The position numbers and the translations under genes were made by a program. DNA of 64,000 nt, taken from NCBI RefSeq assembly GCF_002954725.1, contig NZ_MSCQ01000001.1, forward strand, positions 945,604 to 1,009,603, in the 5' to 3' direction. The notes under the pieces were generated by a model. It was not told where the DNA came from. It made no database searches and saw nothing but the letters and a program-made list of their open reading frames with translations. This stretch comes from Photobacterium phosphoreum. Its GTDB lineage: Bacteria > Pseudomonadota > Gammaproteobacteria > Enterobacterales > Vibrionaceae. Shown one piece after another: positions 46,727 through 57,822 of the stretch; positions within the stretch are counted from its first letter, which is position 1; each line of letters begins with the position of its first letter.

Positions 46727-48925
46727 TTATAGTTTATCCCAAGCGTCAGCCCAGTATTGAGAGGTTGCAGGTGCATAAGAAGCACTTGCACACCAAGCAG
46801 TGTAAGGCCATGGTTTACATTGGTAAACATTACCATCACTAGCTAGAACTTTATCACCTGCAAGGTAATTTTTACCTACTTCATACGCAGGCGCATCCGT
46901 TACTGGTGGTTCAATAGTACCTTTCTCTTCAAGAGTGAAATGTGCACTTTGCTCTACGTTTTCACTGTTTGATTCTGCAATCATGCGCAGTGAATATTTA
47001 CCTGCAACCACATTCTCAAGCACCATATTAATGGTTTTGCTGCTATCTATGTTTGCGGTAAATTGACCACCTGAAACAGGGTAGCCCATCGTATCAATAA
47101 CATTGATCTGTACTGAACCTGCTTTGTTGGCGTTATAGTTAAGTGTTAATTGTGCAGTGCCGTTTGTGATGGTGTAATTACTATTAACACCCGTTAACGT
47201 TGCTGTAAAATCAACATCTGGTTGCTCAGTACCGCCACAGTCACTGCTGCCGACTTCGCGCCATACACCCCATTCGCCAGTAGTGCCTGGCTCATGACCT
47301 TGTGTCCACCAACCTGCTTGCCACTCTTTGCCGTTGTGATTAACAACATCACCTTCAACATAGGTAGCATCTGCTTGCCATGCTGGGGTACAAACGATAG
47401 AACCATCATTAACAACTATAATACGTTTTACTGTTACTGTTTGGTTTGCGCTGTCAGTAATGCTGTAAATCAGCTCATATGAACCCACAATAGCAGGGTT
47501 TACAGTGCCTGATACTGAGATATTTGTAGTTAGATCACCATCTTCTGCATCTGTTGCAGAAACGCCAGCCATTGGGTCAAAATTTTCACCCACTTTAATT
47601 ACGCTATTTGCTACGCCTGTAAAGGTTGGTAGGGCGCTAAACACTGTGACTTTACGCGGTGATACGGTTTCGTTGTTATCAGAATCCATCACAGAGTAGG
47701 TCAGTACATAGTCACCAACACGTTGAGTATCAACACTGCCTGTCACTGAAACTGAAGATGTTAGATTACCGTCTTCTTTATCTGTCGCTGTTACGCCAGC
47801 CATTGGTTCGAAGTTGGTTTTATGCTGAACGCGAGCGTCAGTAATTCCTGCAATCGCTGGTTTACCCGGTTGTACTACAGGTGGTGTTTGGCTATGAACA
47901 AATGGACCATACGTTTCAATGAAGCTACTGTTATATGCTTTACCTGATGCGTCAGTACCGATATCCCAGTTAATTGACCATGTCATTACACCACGAAGCG
48001 GTTGTGATTGTTTTTCAAGGCGCGCAAAAGCATTAAATAGATCTTGAGGATCGTTAATAAAGCCTGTTGCAGCAGCATCAATGTTAGTTGGAATACCAAA
48101 GACTAATTTGTCGTGTGGGATAGTGGTAAAGCCACGCGTACCGTTAACTAATGAGTCAGCTATGTAATAGATAAACTCTTCTTTTAGCTCATCGTTATTT
48201 TGTGCAATCCAGCCTGGGCCTTCAACGTAAACACCGTCACCACCTTGGTTGTAAAACTGTGGGTTGATCCAGTCGTAGTAACCATCAAGGCCGGTAATAT
48301 AAGGAATATATTTACCCGCAGCCGTTAAGTATGGGAACTCTGGTGCCATAGTAATAAGGAAGTTTTTACCTTGTTCACGGTAGTGATCTTTTACTATGCG
48401 CAATGCAGCAGGGATAACCGTTTGGTTATCTTTAGCATCAATAGCGGCTTGTTCAAGGTCGATATCTAGGCCGTCAAAACCATAAAGATCAGTCAGACGA
48501 ATGATTTCAGCGGCGAAAGCATCTTCGTCGCCTTTTTGTAGTTCAACGTGTGCATCTGCACCACCAAGTGCCAGTATTACTGCGCGACCTTGATCGTTAA
48601 GTAGCTTAATTTGATCGATAAATTGTGTTTCTGTTAACCCTGTTTCTGTGTCTAAATGAAAAGTAGGGATACGACCTTCTGCGGTGTCATAAACCTTCAT
48701 AAAAGAAACAGCAACCACATTATACATTGGGTTAGTGGCTTCTAGGCTCATTGCTGGGGCATTACCTGCTTTATAGCCTCGGCCATCGGCCCAGTTATGC
48801 CAGTAACCAACAACCACTCCACCGTCAGGGTTAACCATCTTTTCACCAGCATTAGCAGTAAAACTCATTGAGGTTAACGCTAGAGCAATAGCGTTTAATG
48901 TTAGGAATGTTGTTTTTTTATTCAT
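46727..48925 (-). CDS. GH18 chitinase, multidomain, secreted
   Basis: 732 aa. Signal peptide about 1-26 (ANA). GH18 catalytic domain (about 35-345) with DGLDIDLEQ, catalytic Glu158. Two DUF5011 Ig-like domains (about 360-510), a CBM5/12 chitin-binding domain (ADATYVEGDVVNHNGKEW), a GbpA-like beta domain, and a second C-terminal CBM5/12-like domain. It degrades chitin outside the cell. Single gene with its own terminator. Confidence 0.9.
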   Translation of the reverse strand: MNKKTTFLTLNAIALALTSMSFTANAGEKMVNPDGGVVVGYWHNWADGRGYKAGNAPAMSLEATNPMYNVVAVSFMKVYDTAEGRIPTFHLDTETGLTETQFIDQIKLLNDQGRAVILALGGADAHVELQKGDEDAFAAEIIRLTDLYGFDGLDIDLEQAAIDAKDNQTVIPAALRIVKDHYREQGKNFLITMAPEFPYLTAAGKYIPYITGLDGYYDWINPQFYNQGGDGVYVEGPGWIAQNNDELKEEFIYYIADSLVNGTRGFTTIPHDKLVFGIPTNIDAAATGFINDPQDLFNAFARLEKQSQPLRGVMTWSINWDIGTDASGKAYNSSFIETYGPFVHSQTPPVVQPGKPAIAGITDARVQHKTNFEPMAGVTATDKEDGNLTSSVSVTGSVDTQRVGDYVLTYSVMDSDNNETVSPRKVTVFSALPTFTGVANSVIKVGENFDPMAGVSATDAEDGDLTTNISVSGTVNPAIVGSYELIYSITDSANQTVTVKRIIVVNDGSIVCTPAWQADATYVEGDVVNHNGKEWQAGWWTQGHEPGTTGEWGVWREVGSSDCGGTEQPDVDFTATLTGVNSNYTITNGTAQLTLNYNANKAGSVQINVIDTMGYPVSGGQFTANIDSSKTINMVLENVVAGKYSLRMIAESNSENVEQSAHFTLEEKGTIEPPVTDAPAYEVGKNYLAGDKVLASDGNVYQCKPWPYTAWCASASYAPATSQYWADAWDKL

Positions 48926-49440
48926 TTATTTAACCCTAGTATAAGTAATAAGAGGTAATAATCAGAGAGCGAATAAATGCTACCATAATGGTTATTGATT
49001 AGAAGCGTGATTTTGTAACAAAAAACATTTAAAACAAATATTTAACCTGTCAATTAATTGTCGTAGCAGTGTCATTTTTTGATTGGAAATTGTCATTATT
49101 CGCAATTAATTGAACGGGGAGTTATTAATGAATGTTTTTTTTATAAAATAATAAATAAAGTGAGCAGAAATATAAAAAAGCACTGAAAGCAGGAAAATGT
49201 TGGAAAGGATTATTGTGATTATATTATGACAGTATATTAATAAAACAGTCATTTTTATGGTAATTAACGTGTTAGATTAGGATCACTTATCAAATTAATT
49301 GTTATTATCAATTGTTGCTAATGCCACTTTTTAGGTAAAGTAGCACTATCAACAGAATATACGCAGGGATTTTGATCCTTGGCGTTAATCTGATAAGTTA
49401 CCGTAAAGTAACCTAAACACTAGATTAAGTAAGAGATAAA
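48926..49440. other. Divergent intergenic region chitinase / def
   Basis: 515 AT-rich bases with the promoters of both genes. GTTAC-CGTAAA-GTAAC near 49397 is a small inverted repeat in the def leader. Nothing else was recognised. Confidence 0.5.
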
Positions 49441-49953
49441 ATGGCAATTTTACAAGTATTAACCGCTCCAGATCCACGACTAACGATTCAAGCAGAAGCA
49501 GTAACTGATGTTAAATCTGAATCTGTTCAACAGCTTGTAGATGATTTACTTGAGACATTATATGGCACAAGCAATGGTGTTGGTCTTGCTGCAACTCAAG
49601 TTGGCCACAAAGAAGCTATCGTGGTTATTGATATCTCTGATGAACGTGATCAACCATTGGTGTTAATCAACCCAGTAGTTGAAAGTGGCGAAAATAAAGT
49701 AATGGGTCAGGAAGGTTGTCTTTCTGTACCTGATTATTATGCTGATGTTGAGCGTTTTGAATCAGTGGTTGTTACGGCATTAGATCGTGAAGGTAACGAA
49801 CTACGCTTTGATCGTGATGATTTCCTTTCCATCGTGATGCAGCATGAAATCGATCACCTTAACGGTACATTGTTCATTGATTACCTCTCACCGCTAAAGC
49901 GTCAGATGGCAATGAAGAAAGTAAAAAAACACGTTAAGATGATGGCTAATTAA
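49441..49953 (+). CDS. def: Peptide deformylase
   Basis: 170 aa. Removes formyl from new N-termini. Motifs GVGLAATQVG, EGCLS (metal Cys) and QHEIDHLNG (metal His pair, catalytic Glu). No fmt gene follows, so this is probably the second deformylase seen in many Vibrionaceae rather than the def-fmt copy. Confidence 0.95.
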   Translation: MAILQVLTAPDPRLTIQAEAVTDVKSESVQQLVDDLLETLYGTSNGVGLAATQVGHKEAIVVIDISDERDQPLVLINPVVESGENKVMGQEGCLSVPDYYADVERFESVVVTALDREGNELRFDRDDFLSIVMQHEIDHLNGTLFIDYLSPLKRQMAMKKVKKHVKMMAN

Positions 49954-49974
49954 TCACGCAATCTGATTTGATAA

Positions 49975-50010
49975 GAAGGCTGTTGAGTAATACTCAGCAG
50001 CCTTTTTTAT
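49975..50010 (+). terminator. Intrinsic terminator after def
   Basis: AAGGCTGTTGAGT / ACTCAGCAGCCTT, then six T. Confidence 0.9.
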
Positions 50011-50013
50011 TGC

Positions 50014-50979
50014 CTAATGATCAGCATTATTCAGCGGGGTTTGACGTAATGTAATGTATTCGGAGGCATCTAATTCGACCGACTCTATGTTACGCTGTAA
50101 CGTTACAGTTTCACCTAAGATAAAGGGCTGGTTGTATTTACCATGTCCGAAGAACGGCAAATAATAAACAGGCTTATCATATTGCTCTGCGAATCGTTGT
50201 AATACTGTTTTATACATTATGCGTTCTTGGTCGGTTGGCTCTGTGGAATAATATTGACCAAAAATAATAGCCGTAACATTAAAGTCTTTTAGAAATAATA
50301 ATTGTTGTAAGTATCTGTCTAGTTGACGAAAGGTAACGCCAATATCTTCGAGTATTAATACTTTATCTTTAAAGTCGGGTTGGTAGTGGGTACCAAATGT
50401 TGCAGCCACAAGGGTATGGTTACCACCAATCAACATACCACTGATAGATGCAGTCTGTTGTGCTAATACGTTAAGTGGTAATACATTATTATACTCAATA
50501 CCTTCTATTATCAGTGCCGCGATATTCGGTAATGGTTGTTGATTGGCTGAATCCATTTCTAAATGGTTATTGGCATTAACACCATGAATAGAGCGCCAGC
50601 CAAGTTCATTATTTAAGAACCCATGAATTGCAGTGACATCACTAAACCCAACAATCATTTTTTCGGGTATGGCTAATAGCTGCTGTTTATAGCGGTGTAA
50701 ATAAGGCAACAAGTTTAATGCACCACCACCACCACGATAGAACCACAACACATCAATAGTTGGGTCAAGTAAGGCTTTAATTAAGTTATGTGCTCGCGCT
50801 TGATCAGTATCAACATAGCCAAGATCAGAGATGTTTTGCTGTAAATAATGACAACTGACCTGATAACCATGTTGAGCCAAAATAGCAGTAACCTGAGGCA
50901 CTTGTGATGGCTCAAATTGAGTCGAGCAAGCAATCAGAGCGAGATTTTTATATTGTCTATTGGTAGCGGGTGTGTTCAT
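50014..50979 (-). CDS. ldcA: LD-carboxypeptidase (S66 family, LdcA/MccF)
   Basis: 321 aa. GFSDVTAIHGFLN has the nucleophile Ser, LILEDIGV the Glu, and GHGKYNQP the His of the Ser-His-Glu triad. LdcA trims the terminal D-Ala from recycled muropeptides in the cytoplasm. MccF-type activity is an alternative. Just downstream of anmK on the same strand, so a murein-recycling pair. Confidence 0.85.
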   Translation of the reverse strand: MNTPATNRQYKNLALIACSTQFEPSQVPQVTAILAQHGYQVSCHYLQQNISDLGYVDTDQARAHNLIKALLDPTIDVLWFYRGGGGALNLLPYLHRYKQQLLAIPEKMIVGFSDVTAIHGFLNNELGWRSIHGVNANNHLEMDSANQQPLPNIAALIIEGIEYNNVLPLNVLAQQTASISGMLIGGNHTLVAATFGTHYQPDFKDKVLILEDIGVTFRQLDRYLQQLLFLKDFNVTAIIFGQYYSTEPTDQERIMYKTVLQRFAEQYDKPVYYLPFFGHGKYNQPFILGETVTLQRNIESVELDASEYITLRQTPLNNADH

Positions 50980-51043
50980 GGAAAACTCTCATCAAAGGCC
51001 AATTATTATCAAAGTACAAGAATCATCAAAGCGTAATATATCG

Positions 51044-52171
51044 TTAATCGGCAGGGTAAATTGCCCCTAATTGCGCTAAACGACTGGCTCCAGTGACTTC
51101 GGGTAAATTACCTGATTGATGGTGCATCGTACGATAGGCTAGCCATGCAAATGCCATTGCTTCCATATTATCAATATCTATACCACGATCTGCGGTTGTC
51201 ATAACCTGCCAACTTGGTAGTAGTTCTGCAAGTCGCTGCATTAAAATCGGGTTATGAGCGCCGCCACCACAGACTAATAGTTCATTTGGTGTAACGGCAG
51301 GGGTTAGGCCTGTTTTTTTAACGTCATTAGCAATAGTTTGCGCGGTATATTCAGTGAGTGTTGCTTGAATATCGCAAGCAGAGAGTTGCAGATCAGCAAT
51401 CGCAGGTTCTACTAAATATTGCTCTAGCCATGTGAGGTTAAATAATTCTCGGCCAGTGCTTTTAGGGGCTGATTGCTGCAAATACGGCTCAGACAATAAG
51501 CGGGTTAATAATACTGAATTCACTGTTCCTGAACGTGCCCAATTACCGTTTTCATCATAACTTTTTTGCTGGTGGAGGTTGATCCATGCATCCATCAACA
51601 TATTGCCAGGGCCTGTATCAAACCCTGTCACTGCTTTATTGGGTTCTAATACGGTGATATTGGCAATGCCACCAATGTTTAAAATAACGCGGGTACATTG
51701 GATTGAACTAAAAAGCTGTTGATGGAAAGCGGGAACAAGCGGCGCACCTTGTCCACCAAATGCCATGTCTTTACGGCGAAAATCAGCAATGGTCGTAATG
51801 CCTGTTTTAGCGGCAATAATATTGGCATCACCAATTTGCATCGTAAATGCATATTCAGTATGGGGGGAGTGAAACACCGTTTGACCGTGGCTGCCAATAG
51901 CGGTGATTTCTGCTGCGGTAGTATTAGTGTTTGCAAGTAGTGCTAATACGGCATCAGCAAAAAGGTGACCTAAGCGGTGGTCTAGCTCACCCAATGTTTG
52001 TAAATTAGTAGGTTGACCTAAACAAATATCTAATAAAGATTGTTTAAGGTTATTACCCATAGCAAAAGGATGCGAGCCAAGTAAATTAATATTATGGTTG
52101 TCAATTTCTACTAGGACAGCATCAACGCCATCCATACTTGTTCCTGACATTAAGCCAATATATTTTTCCAT
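51044..52171 (-). CDS. anmK: Anhydro-N-acetylmuramic acid kinase
   Basis: 375 aa from ATG 52171 (MEKYIGLMSGTSMDGVDAV). The frame extends to 52204 without family support. It phosphorylates and opens anhydroMurNAc in murein recycling. The motifs MSGTSMDGVD, GSHGQTVFH, DFRRKDMAFGGQGAPL and NIGGIAN are complete. Confidence 0.95.
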   Translation of the reverse strand: MEKYIGLMSGTSMDGVDAVLVEIDNHNINLLGSHPFAMGNNLKQSLLDICLGQPTNLQTLGELDHRLGHLFADAVLALLANTNTTAAEITAIGSHGQTVFHSPHTEYAFTMQIGDANIIAAKTGITTIADFRRKDMAFGGQGAPLVPAFHQQLFSSIQCTRVILNIGGIANITVLEPNKAVTGFDTGPGNMLMDAWINLHQQKSYDENGNWARSGTVNSVLLTRLLSEPYLQQSAPKSTGRELFNLTWLEQYLVEPAIADLQLSACDIQATLTEYTAQTIANDVKKTGLTPAVTPNELLVCGGGAHNPILMQRLAELLPSWQVMTTADRGIDIDNMEAMAFAWLAYRTMHHQSGNLPEVTGASRLAQLGAIYPAD

Positions 52172-52322
52172 CGCGATTTCCACTATATTTCTATTTAACG
52201 GCAATGACTTATCACACGCGCTAAATCAATTAATTATACTGATTAGAGTATAAGGTATGCAGCCACTTTAATCAGAAGTGACTGAGAAATAAAGTGCAAA
52301 TAGAATATTTATCCTATTGCGA

Positions 52323-52610
52323 TCAATGCATAACAGCACGTGAAGTGGCGAGGCTTTGAGATCCTTGCTGTTGTACAACGCTATTCATTTTATTAGCAAA
52401 TTCAACTAATTCATCACTAACTGCTGAGCTTGCGATGATTGCATCGTCAAGATCACAAATTTCAATCATATGACCCGTTGTACCGTCATCATAAGTACCA
52501 GAAACAAAATGAATTGCCGTATCAGTTAGAATTGAACGGCCATATGTATTCTCGACTAAACGCATCCAGTGGATTAATTCATCATGATTTTCTATGATTT
52601 TTGAGTGCAT
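52323..52610 (-). CDS. Hypothetical protein
   Basis: 95 aa from ATG 52610, chosen because AAAGGA lies nine bases upstream. A longer frame (121 aa) starts at 52688 without a ribosome site. Acidic, soluble, with DLDDAIIASSAVSDELVEFA. Family not recognised. Confidence 0.6.
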   Translation of the reverse strand: MHSKIIENHDELIHWMRLVENTYGRSILTDTAIHFVSGTYDDGTTGHMIEICDLDDAIIASSAVSDELVEFANKMNSVVQQQGSQSLATSRAVMH

Positions 52611-52796
52611 AAACACTGATCCTTTCGCATTGGAGGCATACATTGAGAGGACAGGTTGTCCTTTATTTTGTGATGACCTTTTATGCATTAAGTCTATCAG
52701 TAGTGCTTAAATGATAACTTTATCTTCACGACAAAAATGAGTCCCTAAAAAAACTAAAAGTGACAAAAACGCACATTTTCTCAATTAATCAATGAT

Positions 52797-53708
52797 TTAC
52801 GAGTTAAAATTTGCTGTTACGTAGTCAATAAATGCTCTTAGCCGAGCTGGCATAAACTTGGTTGGTGCATATTGAAGCGCGATATCACCGTGATAATTAC
52901 CGCGTATTGTCCATGTAGGTAAGACTCGAATAACACTGCCTTGTTGCAATGCATCCTTGATCACGAAGTCAGGAAAGATACCAATACCTAAGTTGTCTTT
53001 TACACCATTAAGTCGCATTTGAGAGTGATTAACTGCATAACGACCACTAACCGTTACGCGATGGCGAATGTGTTGTTGTTCAAATTCCCAAATATTGTCG
53101 GTACTGGTTTCCCCTAAATACAAACAATCATGATCGACAAGATCTAATGGCGTTTTGGGCGTGCCGCGTTGTGCGAGGTAATCAGGGCTGGCACATAACA
53201 TCAGGTCAACTTTGCCTATTTGTTTTAATACCAAATCTTCACTGGGTTTTTCAGTGAGTCTAAATACCACATCAATGCCTTCTTTTAGAATATCAATTTC
53301 ACCATCACGAGCTTTAAGTTTTAATTGAATATCAGGGTATTGGGTCAAGAAGGGAGTCACTAAAGGCTGTAAGACAATTGATAGGAATGCTTTGGGGGCG
53401 GCAACCGTTATCATGCCCGCAGGTACAATCGGCTCTGAATGCGAAATTTCAACAGCTTGTTTAGCTGCATCAAACATCGTAGTGCATTGGGTATAAATAC
53501 GCTTACCTGATTCACTGATCATTAGCTTACGGGTAGTACGTTCTAATAATTTAACGGAAAGTGCAGTTTCTAGGCGTGAAATTTGTTTACTCAACGCAGA
53601 AGGGGTGACATTGAGCTTTTTAGCTGCTGCGGTATAACTACCTTCATCAACAACCACGATAAATACTGCCAGATCTGGCATTAGTGCGATGAGCTTATTA
53701 GTTTCCAT
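52797..53708 (-). CDS. LysR-family transcriptional regulator
   Basis: 303 aa. N-terminal helix-turn-helix (DEGSYTAAAKKLNVTPSALS) and a C-terminal effector domain. Divergent from kbl-tdh with 290 bases between, so it may regulate threonine breakdown; this is inferred from position alone. Confidence 0.88.
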   Translation of the reverse strand: METNKLIALMPDLAVFIVVVDEGSYTAAAKKLNVTPSALSKQISRLETALSVKLLERTTRKLMISESGKRIYTQCTTMFDAAKQAVEISHSEPIVPAGMITVAAPKAFLSIVLQPLVTPFLTQYPDIQLKLKARDGEIDILKEGIDVVFRLTEKPSEDLVLKQIGKVDLMLCASPDYLAQRGTPKTPLDLVDHDCLYLGETSTDNIWEFEQQHIRHRVTVSGRYAVNHSQMRLNGVKDNLGIGIFPDFVIKDALQQGSVIRVLPTWTIRGNYHGDIALQYAPTKFMPARLRAFIDYVTANFNS

Positions 53709-54000
53709 TCATTTGTGCCTAAGGGTCAATAATCATTTTCCATGGTGTGGGATAATACTGTGGTTGAGTTTGAATTAGAATGCTGAAAAGTAACCAATTA
53801 AGTTCTAGTTCAAAGAGTTGATAAAAAACACCAAATAGTTAACGATTTCCAAATAAAAAAGGTGTAAAAGGAATGCTATTCATTTAGGTTTCGATATTTA
53901 ATACTGCACTGGCAGTATGTTATTGGCCTAGATAGAGTAGATTTTAGATTTTATTAGCGCTTGAGCTTTATTTACCATCCAATAAATCTGTGAGGAACAC

Positions 54001-55194
54001 ATGTCTTCTGCATTCTATAAGCAAATTAATCAGCAAATTGAAGATGTTAAAGCTGAAGGATTGTACAAATCTGAGCGTATTATCACATCAGCTCAAAAAG
54101 CGGCAGTGTCGATTCAATCAGGTGAAGAAGTTTTGAACTTCTGTGCCAATAACTACTTAGGTTTAGCTAACCACCCAGAACTGATTGCAGCAGCAAAAGC
54201 GGGCATGGATCAACATGGCTTTGGTATGGCATCAGTACGCTTTATCTGTGGAACACAAGATGCACATAAAGAACTAGAGCAGAAGTTATCGACATTCCTA
54301 GGAATGGAAGACACCATTCTTTATACCTCATGTTTTGACGCTAACACCGGTTTATTTGAAACGATTCTAGGTGCTGAAGATGCGATCATTTCTGATGCAC
54401 TAAACCACGCATCGATTATTGATGGTGTGCGATTATGTAAAGCAATGCGATTCCGTTATTCAAATAACAATATGGAAGAGCTTGAGCAACAATTGATCGC
54501 AGCCAAAGAAGCAGGCGCACGTCATACCTTGATCGTGACTGACGGCGTATTCTCAATGGATGGTGTAGTTGCTAACTTGCCTGCTATTTGTGATTTAGCT
54601 GAGAAATATGGCGCACTTGTGATGGTCGATGACTCACACGCCGTGGGCTTTATGGGCGCAAATGGTCGTGGTACTCATGAGCACCATAATGTGATGGATC
54701 GTATTGACATCATTACAGGTACATTAGGTAAAGCAATGGGTGGCGCATCAGGCGGTTACACGTCTGGTAAGAAAGAAGTGATTGAGTGGTTACGCCAGCG
54801 TTCACGCCCATACTTATTCTCAAACTCTGTTGCACCAGCGATTGTTGCTGCATCAAACCGCGTTATTGATCTACTGGCTGAAAGCGGTGATTTACGCGAT
54901 AACCTATGGATCAACGCCGCCCATTTCCGTACTCGTATGACGGATGCTGGCTTTACAATGGCAGGTGCTGATCATGCGATCATTCCAATTATGTTGGGTG
55001 ATGCAAAAGTAGCAGCAGAATTTGCAGAGCGCGCATTAGTGAAAGGCATTTACGTGGTGGGTTTCTCATTCCCTGTAGTACCTAACGGCAAAGCACGTAT
55101 TCGTACTCAAATGTCAGCAGCACATACTCGTGAGCAACTTGATAAAGCGATTGATGTCTTTATCGAAGTCGGCAAAGGAATGGCTATTATTTAA
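54001..55194 (+). CDS. kbl: Glycine C-acetyltransferase (2-amino-3-ketobutyrate CoA ligase)
   Basis: 397 aa PLP enzyme. It splits 2-amino-3-ketobutyrate with CoA to glycine and acetyl-CoA. PLP Lys244 in [17 protein letters not shown] and DDSHAVGF present. First gene of the kbl-tdh operon, with GTGAGGA before ATG. Confidence 0.96.
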   Translation: MSSAFYKQINQQIEDVKAEGLYKSERIITSAQKAAVSIQSGEEVLNFCANNYLGLANHPELIAAAKAGMDQHGFGMASVRFICGTQDAHKELEQKLSTFLGMEDTILYTSCFDANTGLFETILGAEDAIISDALNHASIIDGVRLCKAMRFRYSNNNMEELEQQLIAAKEAGARHTLIVTDGVFSMDGVVANLPAICDLAEKYGALVMVDDSHAVGFMGANGRGTHEHHNVMDRIDIITGTLGKAMGGASGGYTSGKKEVIEWLRQRSRPYLFSNSVAPAIVAASNRVIDLLAESGDLRDNLWINAAHFRTRMTDAGFTMAGADHAIIPIMLGDAKVAAEFAERALVKGIYVVGFSFPVVPNGKARIRTQMSAAHTREQLDKAIDVFIEVGKGMAII

Positions 55195-55296
55195 TTCGTT
55201 TTTCGTTGTTAACATCGGCATGACCTTAGCAATTAGCTAAGGTCATTGTATAGAACGTTACTCATTGTTCGTTCTAGCTTTATGGAATTAAGTGTT

Positions 55297-56328
55297 ATGA
55301 AAATCAAAGCTCTTGCTAAGTTAAAGCCTGAAGAAGGTATCTGGATGACTGAAGTAGATAAGCCGCAAATGGGGCATAATGATCTACTTATTCGTATTAA
55401 GAAAACAGCTATCTGTGGTACAGACGTACATATCTACAACTGGGATGAATGGTCACAAAAAACCATTCCTGTACCTATGGTTGTCGGTCATGAATATGTG
55501 GGCGAAGTTGTCGGCATTGGTCAAGAAGTGCGTGGTTTTAACTTAGGTGATCGTGTTTCTGGTGAAGGTCATATCACATGCGGACATTGCCGTAACTGTC
55601 GTGGCGGCCGTACCCATTTATGCCGTAACACTGTCGGTGTAGGTGTTAACCGTGAAGGTGCATTTGCAGAGTTCTTAGTTATTCCTGCTTTTAATGCATT
55701 TAAAATCCCTGATGATATTTCAGATGATTTAGCCTCAATTTTCGACCCATTTGGTAATGCTGTACACACAGCACTGTCATTTGATCTTGTTGGTGAAGAT
55801 GTATTGATCACTGGTGCTGGTCCAATTGGTATTATGGCAGCAGCCGTTGCTAAGCATGTTGGTGCTCGCCATGTTGTGATCACCGATGTGAACGAATACC
55901 GTTTGAACCTTGCGCGTGAAATGGGTGTGACTCGTGCGGTTAACGTTGCCAATGAAAACTTAACCGATGTTATGGCTGAGCTAGGCATGAAGGAAGGCTT
56001 TGATGTTGGTTTAGAAATGTCAGGTAATCCGATGGCATTTAACAGCATGTTATCAAGCATGAACCATGGCGGTAAGATTGCTTTACTTGGCATCCCACCA
56101 TCAGACATGGGCATTGATTGGACTCAGGTTATCTTTAAAGGTTTAGTTATTAAAGGTATCTACGGTCGTGAAATGTTTGAAACATGGTATAAAATGGCAA
56201 GTTTGATTCAATCCGGCCTAGATCTAACGCCAATCATTACTCACCACTATAAGATTGATGATTTCCAACAAGGCTTTGACGTTATGCGCTCGGGCATGTC
56301 GGGTAAAGTTATTCTTGATTGGGAATAA
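55297..56328 (+). CDS. tdh: L-threonine 3-dehydrogenase
   Basis: 343 aa from ATG 55297 ([19 protein letters not shown]), the family start. The frame runs back to 55246 without support. Zinc- and NAD-dependent. Catalytic zinc Cys in [22 protein letters not shown], and structural zinc Cys in CGHCRNC. It makes the Kbl substrate from threonine. Confidence 0.96.
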   Translation: MKIKALAKLKPEEGIWMTEVDKPQMGHNDLLIRIKKTAICGTDVHIYNWDEWSQKTIPVPMVVGHEYVGEVVGIGQEVRGFNLGDRVSGEGHITCGHCRNCRGGRTHLCRNTVGVGVNREGAFAEFLVIPAFNAFKIPDDISDDLASIFDPFGNAVHTALSFDLVGEDVLITGAGPIGIMAAAVAKHVGARHVVITDVNEYRLNLAREMGVTRAVNVANENLTDVMAELGMKEGFDVGLEMSGNPMAFNSMLSSMNHGGKIALLGIPPSDMGIDWTQVIFKGLVIKGIYGREMFETWYKMASLIQSGLDLTPIITHHYKIDDFQQGFDVMRSGMSGKVILDWE

Positions 56329-56368
56329 GTTGCTCGTTTTATAACTCATAAAACTGAGATCTATTATT

Positions 56369-56394
56369 AAGCGAGCTTGATGCTCGCTTTTTTA
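56369..56394 (+). terminator. Intrinsic terminator of kbl-tdh
   Basis: AAGCGAGC / GCTCGCTT with a five-base loop, then six T. Confidence 0.92.
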
Positions 56395-56427
56395 TATCTA
56401 TTTAGAAAAGCAAAGCATCTGCAGTCA

Positions 56428-57051
56428 TTAATGATGACGACTAAAACTCAATAGCGTGCCAGCCCCAATAAATAACGACCCAAAAATTTGATTTTGTAAC
56501 TTCATACGCCGAGCATCTTTTACGACTCGCATTAACCGTGTTGCTAATAGCGAATAACCTACCATTACCACTAAATCGACCACGATCATGGTTGAACCTA
56601 ACAAGGTTAATTGATACCAATGGGAACCTGTTGGGGTTAAAAACTGTGGCAGTAGGGCGACCAAGAACATAATGCTTTTAGGGTTAGTAATATTAACAAT
56701 AACCGCTTTAGTAAACAGTCGAGAATAAGAGGTGGTTACAGTATTGATTTGATCTAAATGAATAGTGCCAGCTTCTTGGAATTTTTGATAACCGAGGTAA
56801 ATTAAATAAAGCACACCGCCCCATTTGATAACGCTAAAAGCCGTTTCAGATTCTGCCAACAAAGCCCCGAGCCCTGCACCAACAATGATGATATTAATCA
56901 GATTGCCCGTTTGTAGACCAAGGTTACCGACTAATGTGGTTTTAAAGCCATGCTTAATGGTGTTTGACATGGTTGAAATAGCCCCAGCGCCGGGGATGAT
57001 CGATAGTAATATGCTCGCACATAAAAAGGTAAACCAAATTTCCATGCTCAT
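56428..57051 (-). CDS. LysE/RhtB-family amino acid exporter
   Basis: 207 aa with about six membrane helices. SIIPGAGAISTMSNTIKHG is the LysE/RhtB signature. It probably exports homoserine, threonine or a similar amino acid. Its place next to kbl-tdh hints at threonine overflow. Confidence 0.83.
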   Translation of the reverse strand: MSMEIWFTFLCASILLSIIPGAGAISTMSNTIKHGFKTTLVGNLGLQTGNLINIIIVGAGLGALLAESETAFSVIKWGGVLYLIYLGYQKFQEAGTIHLDQINTVTTSYSRLFTKAVIVNITNPKSIMFLVALLPQFLTPTGSHWYQLTLLGSTMIVVDLVVMVGYSLLATRLMRVVKDARRMKLQNQIFGSLFIGAGTLLSFSRHH

Positions 57052-57250
57052 TGTCGACTCCTATGCGGTAATATACATAACGACTGTTTGGTATTATTTA
57101 TGCAGTAAGGGTATCGTAAGCAAGTTAAATCATCAATCTGAATGACAATTAATCTGCAATAAGAAAAATCATGGCTTTTTTATTGATGCGTCGTCAGTGA
57201 TTACCAGTATAATAACTCTAGCACTCAGCCAATACCTGCTAGGAATAATG

Positions 57251-57703
57251 ATGTCAGAGTTAGAGCAACAACCACAAACCCCAAAAGAGCCAAAAGAATT
57301 GACGCTAGAGCAGCAATTATTACAAAATAACCCATTACATGGTCTTAGCTTAGAGAAAATGCTAACAGAGTTAGTTGATCATTATGGCTGGGAAATTCTT
57401 GATACTGCAATGCGTATGAATTGCTTTAACACTAAGCCTTCGATTGCAAGTAGTGTTAAATATCTGAAAAAAACAGAGTGGGCACGTGAAAAAGTAGAGA
57501 CATTTTATCTGTCTCGTTTTAAGCGTATGCCACGCGCATCTGAAGCTGAATTTGAAATGCCACCACGCATGCGTACTTTCGCTCATGGTATTAGCCCGAA
57601 AAGCCCAATGGAACTAACCGTTGAGTCTATCTTGCTATCACAAGCAAAAGCGGCATCAGCGCATAAAGAACGTTCAAATAGTGGTCGTCATCGTCGTCGT
57701 TAA
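57251..57703 (+). CDS. VF530 family DNA-binding protein
   Basis: 150 aa. The VF530 domain is at about 30-95 ([20 protein letters not shown], then [17 protein letters not shown]). Basic C-terminus ending RHRRR. The start is the second of two ATGs, six bases after AGGA; the longer frame from 57197 is unlikely. Name and DNA binding come from the V. fischeri protein structure. Confidence 0.85.
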   Translation: MSELEQQPQTPKEPKELTLEQQLLQNNPLHGLSLEKMLTELVDHYGWEILDTAMRMNCFNTKPSIASSVKYLKKTEWAREKVETFYLSRFKRMPRASEAEFEMPPRMRTFAHGISPKSPMELTVESILLSQAKAASAHKERSNSGRHRRR

Positions 57704-57740
57704 GCGTATTGATGATTCATTAATGCAGTAATAGAAAAGT

Positions 57741-57793
57741 AAAAAAGCACCTTAAATATGTCGTTGTTAGCGATGTATTAAGGTGTTTTTTTA
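57741..57793. terminator. Bidirectional terminator between VF530 and decarboxylase genes
   Basis: AAAAAAGCACCTTAA / TTAAGGTGTTTTTTT flanking about 22 bases; runs of A and T on opposite sides fit both directions. Confidence 0.8.
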
Positions 57794-57822
57794 TATCCAA
57801 CTTAGCATAAAAGTAGTAATAA

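Noticed and set aside
55569-56114. 181-codon open frame opposite tdh
   Set aside because: Antisense to Tdh coding; composition follows the codon pattern of tdh.
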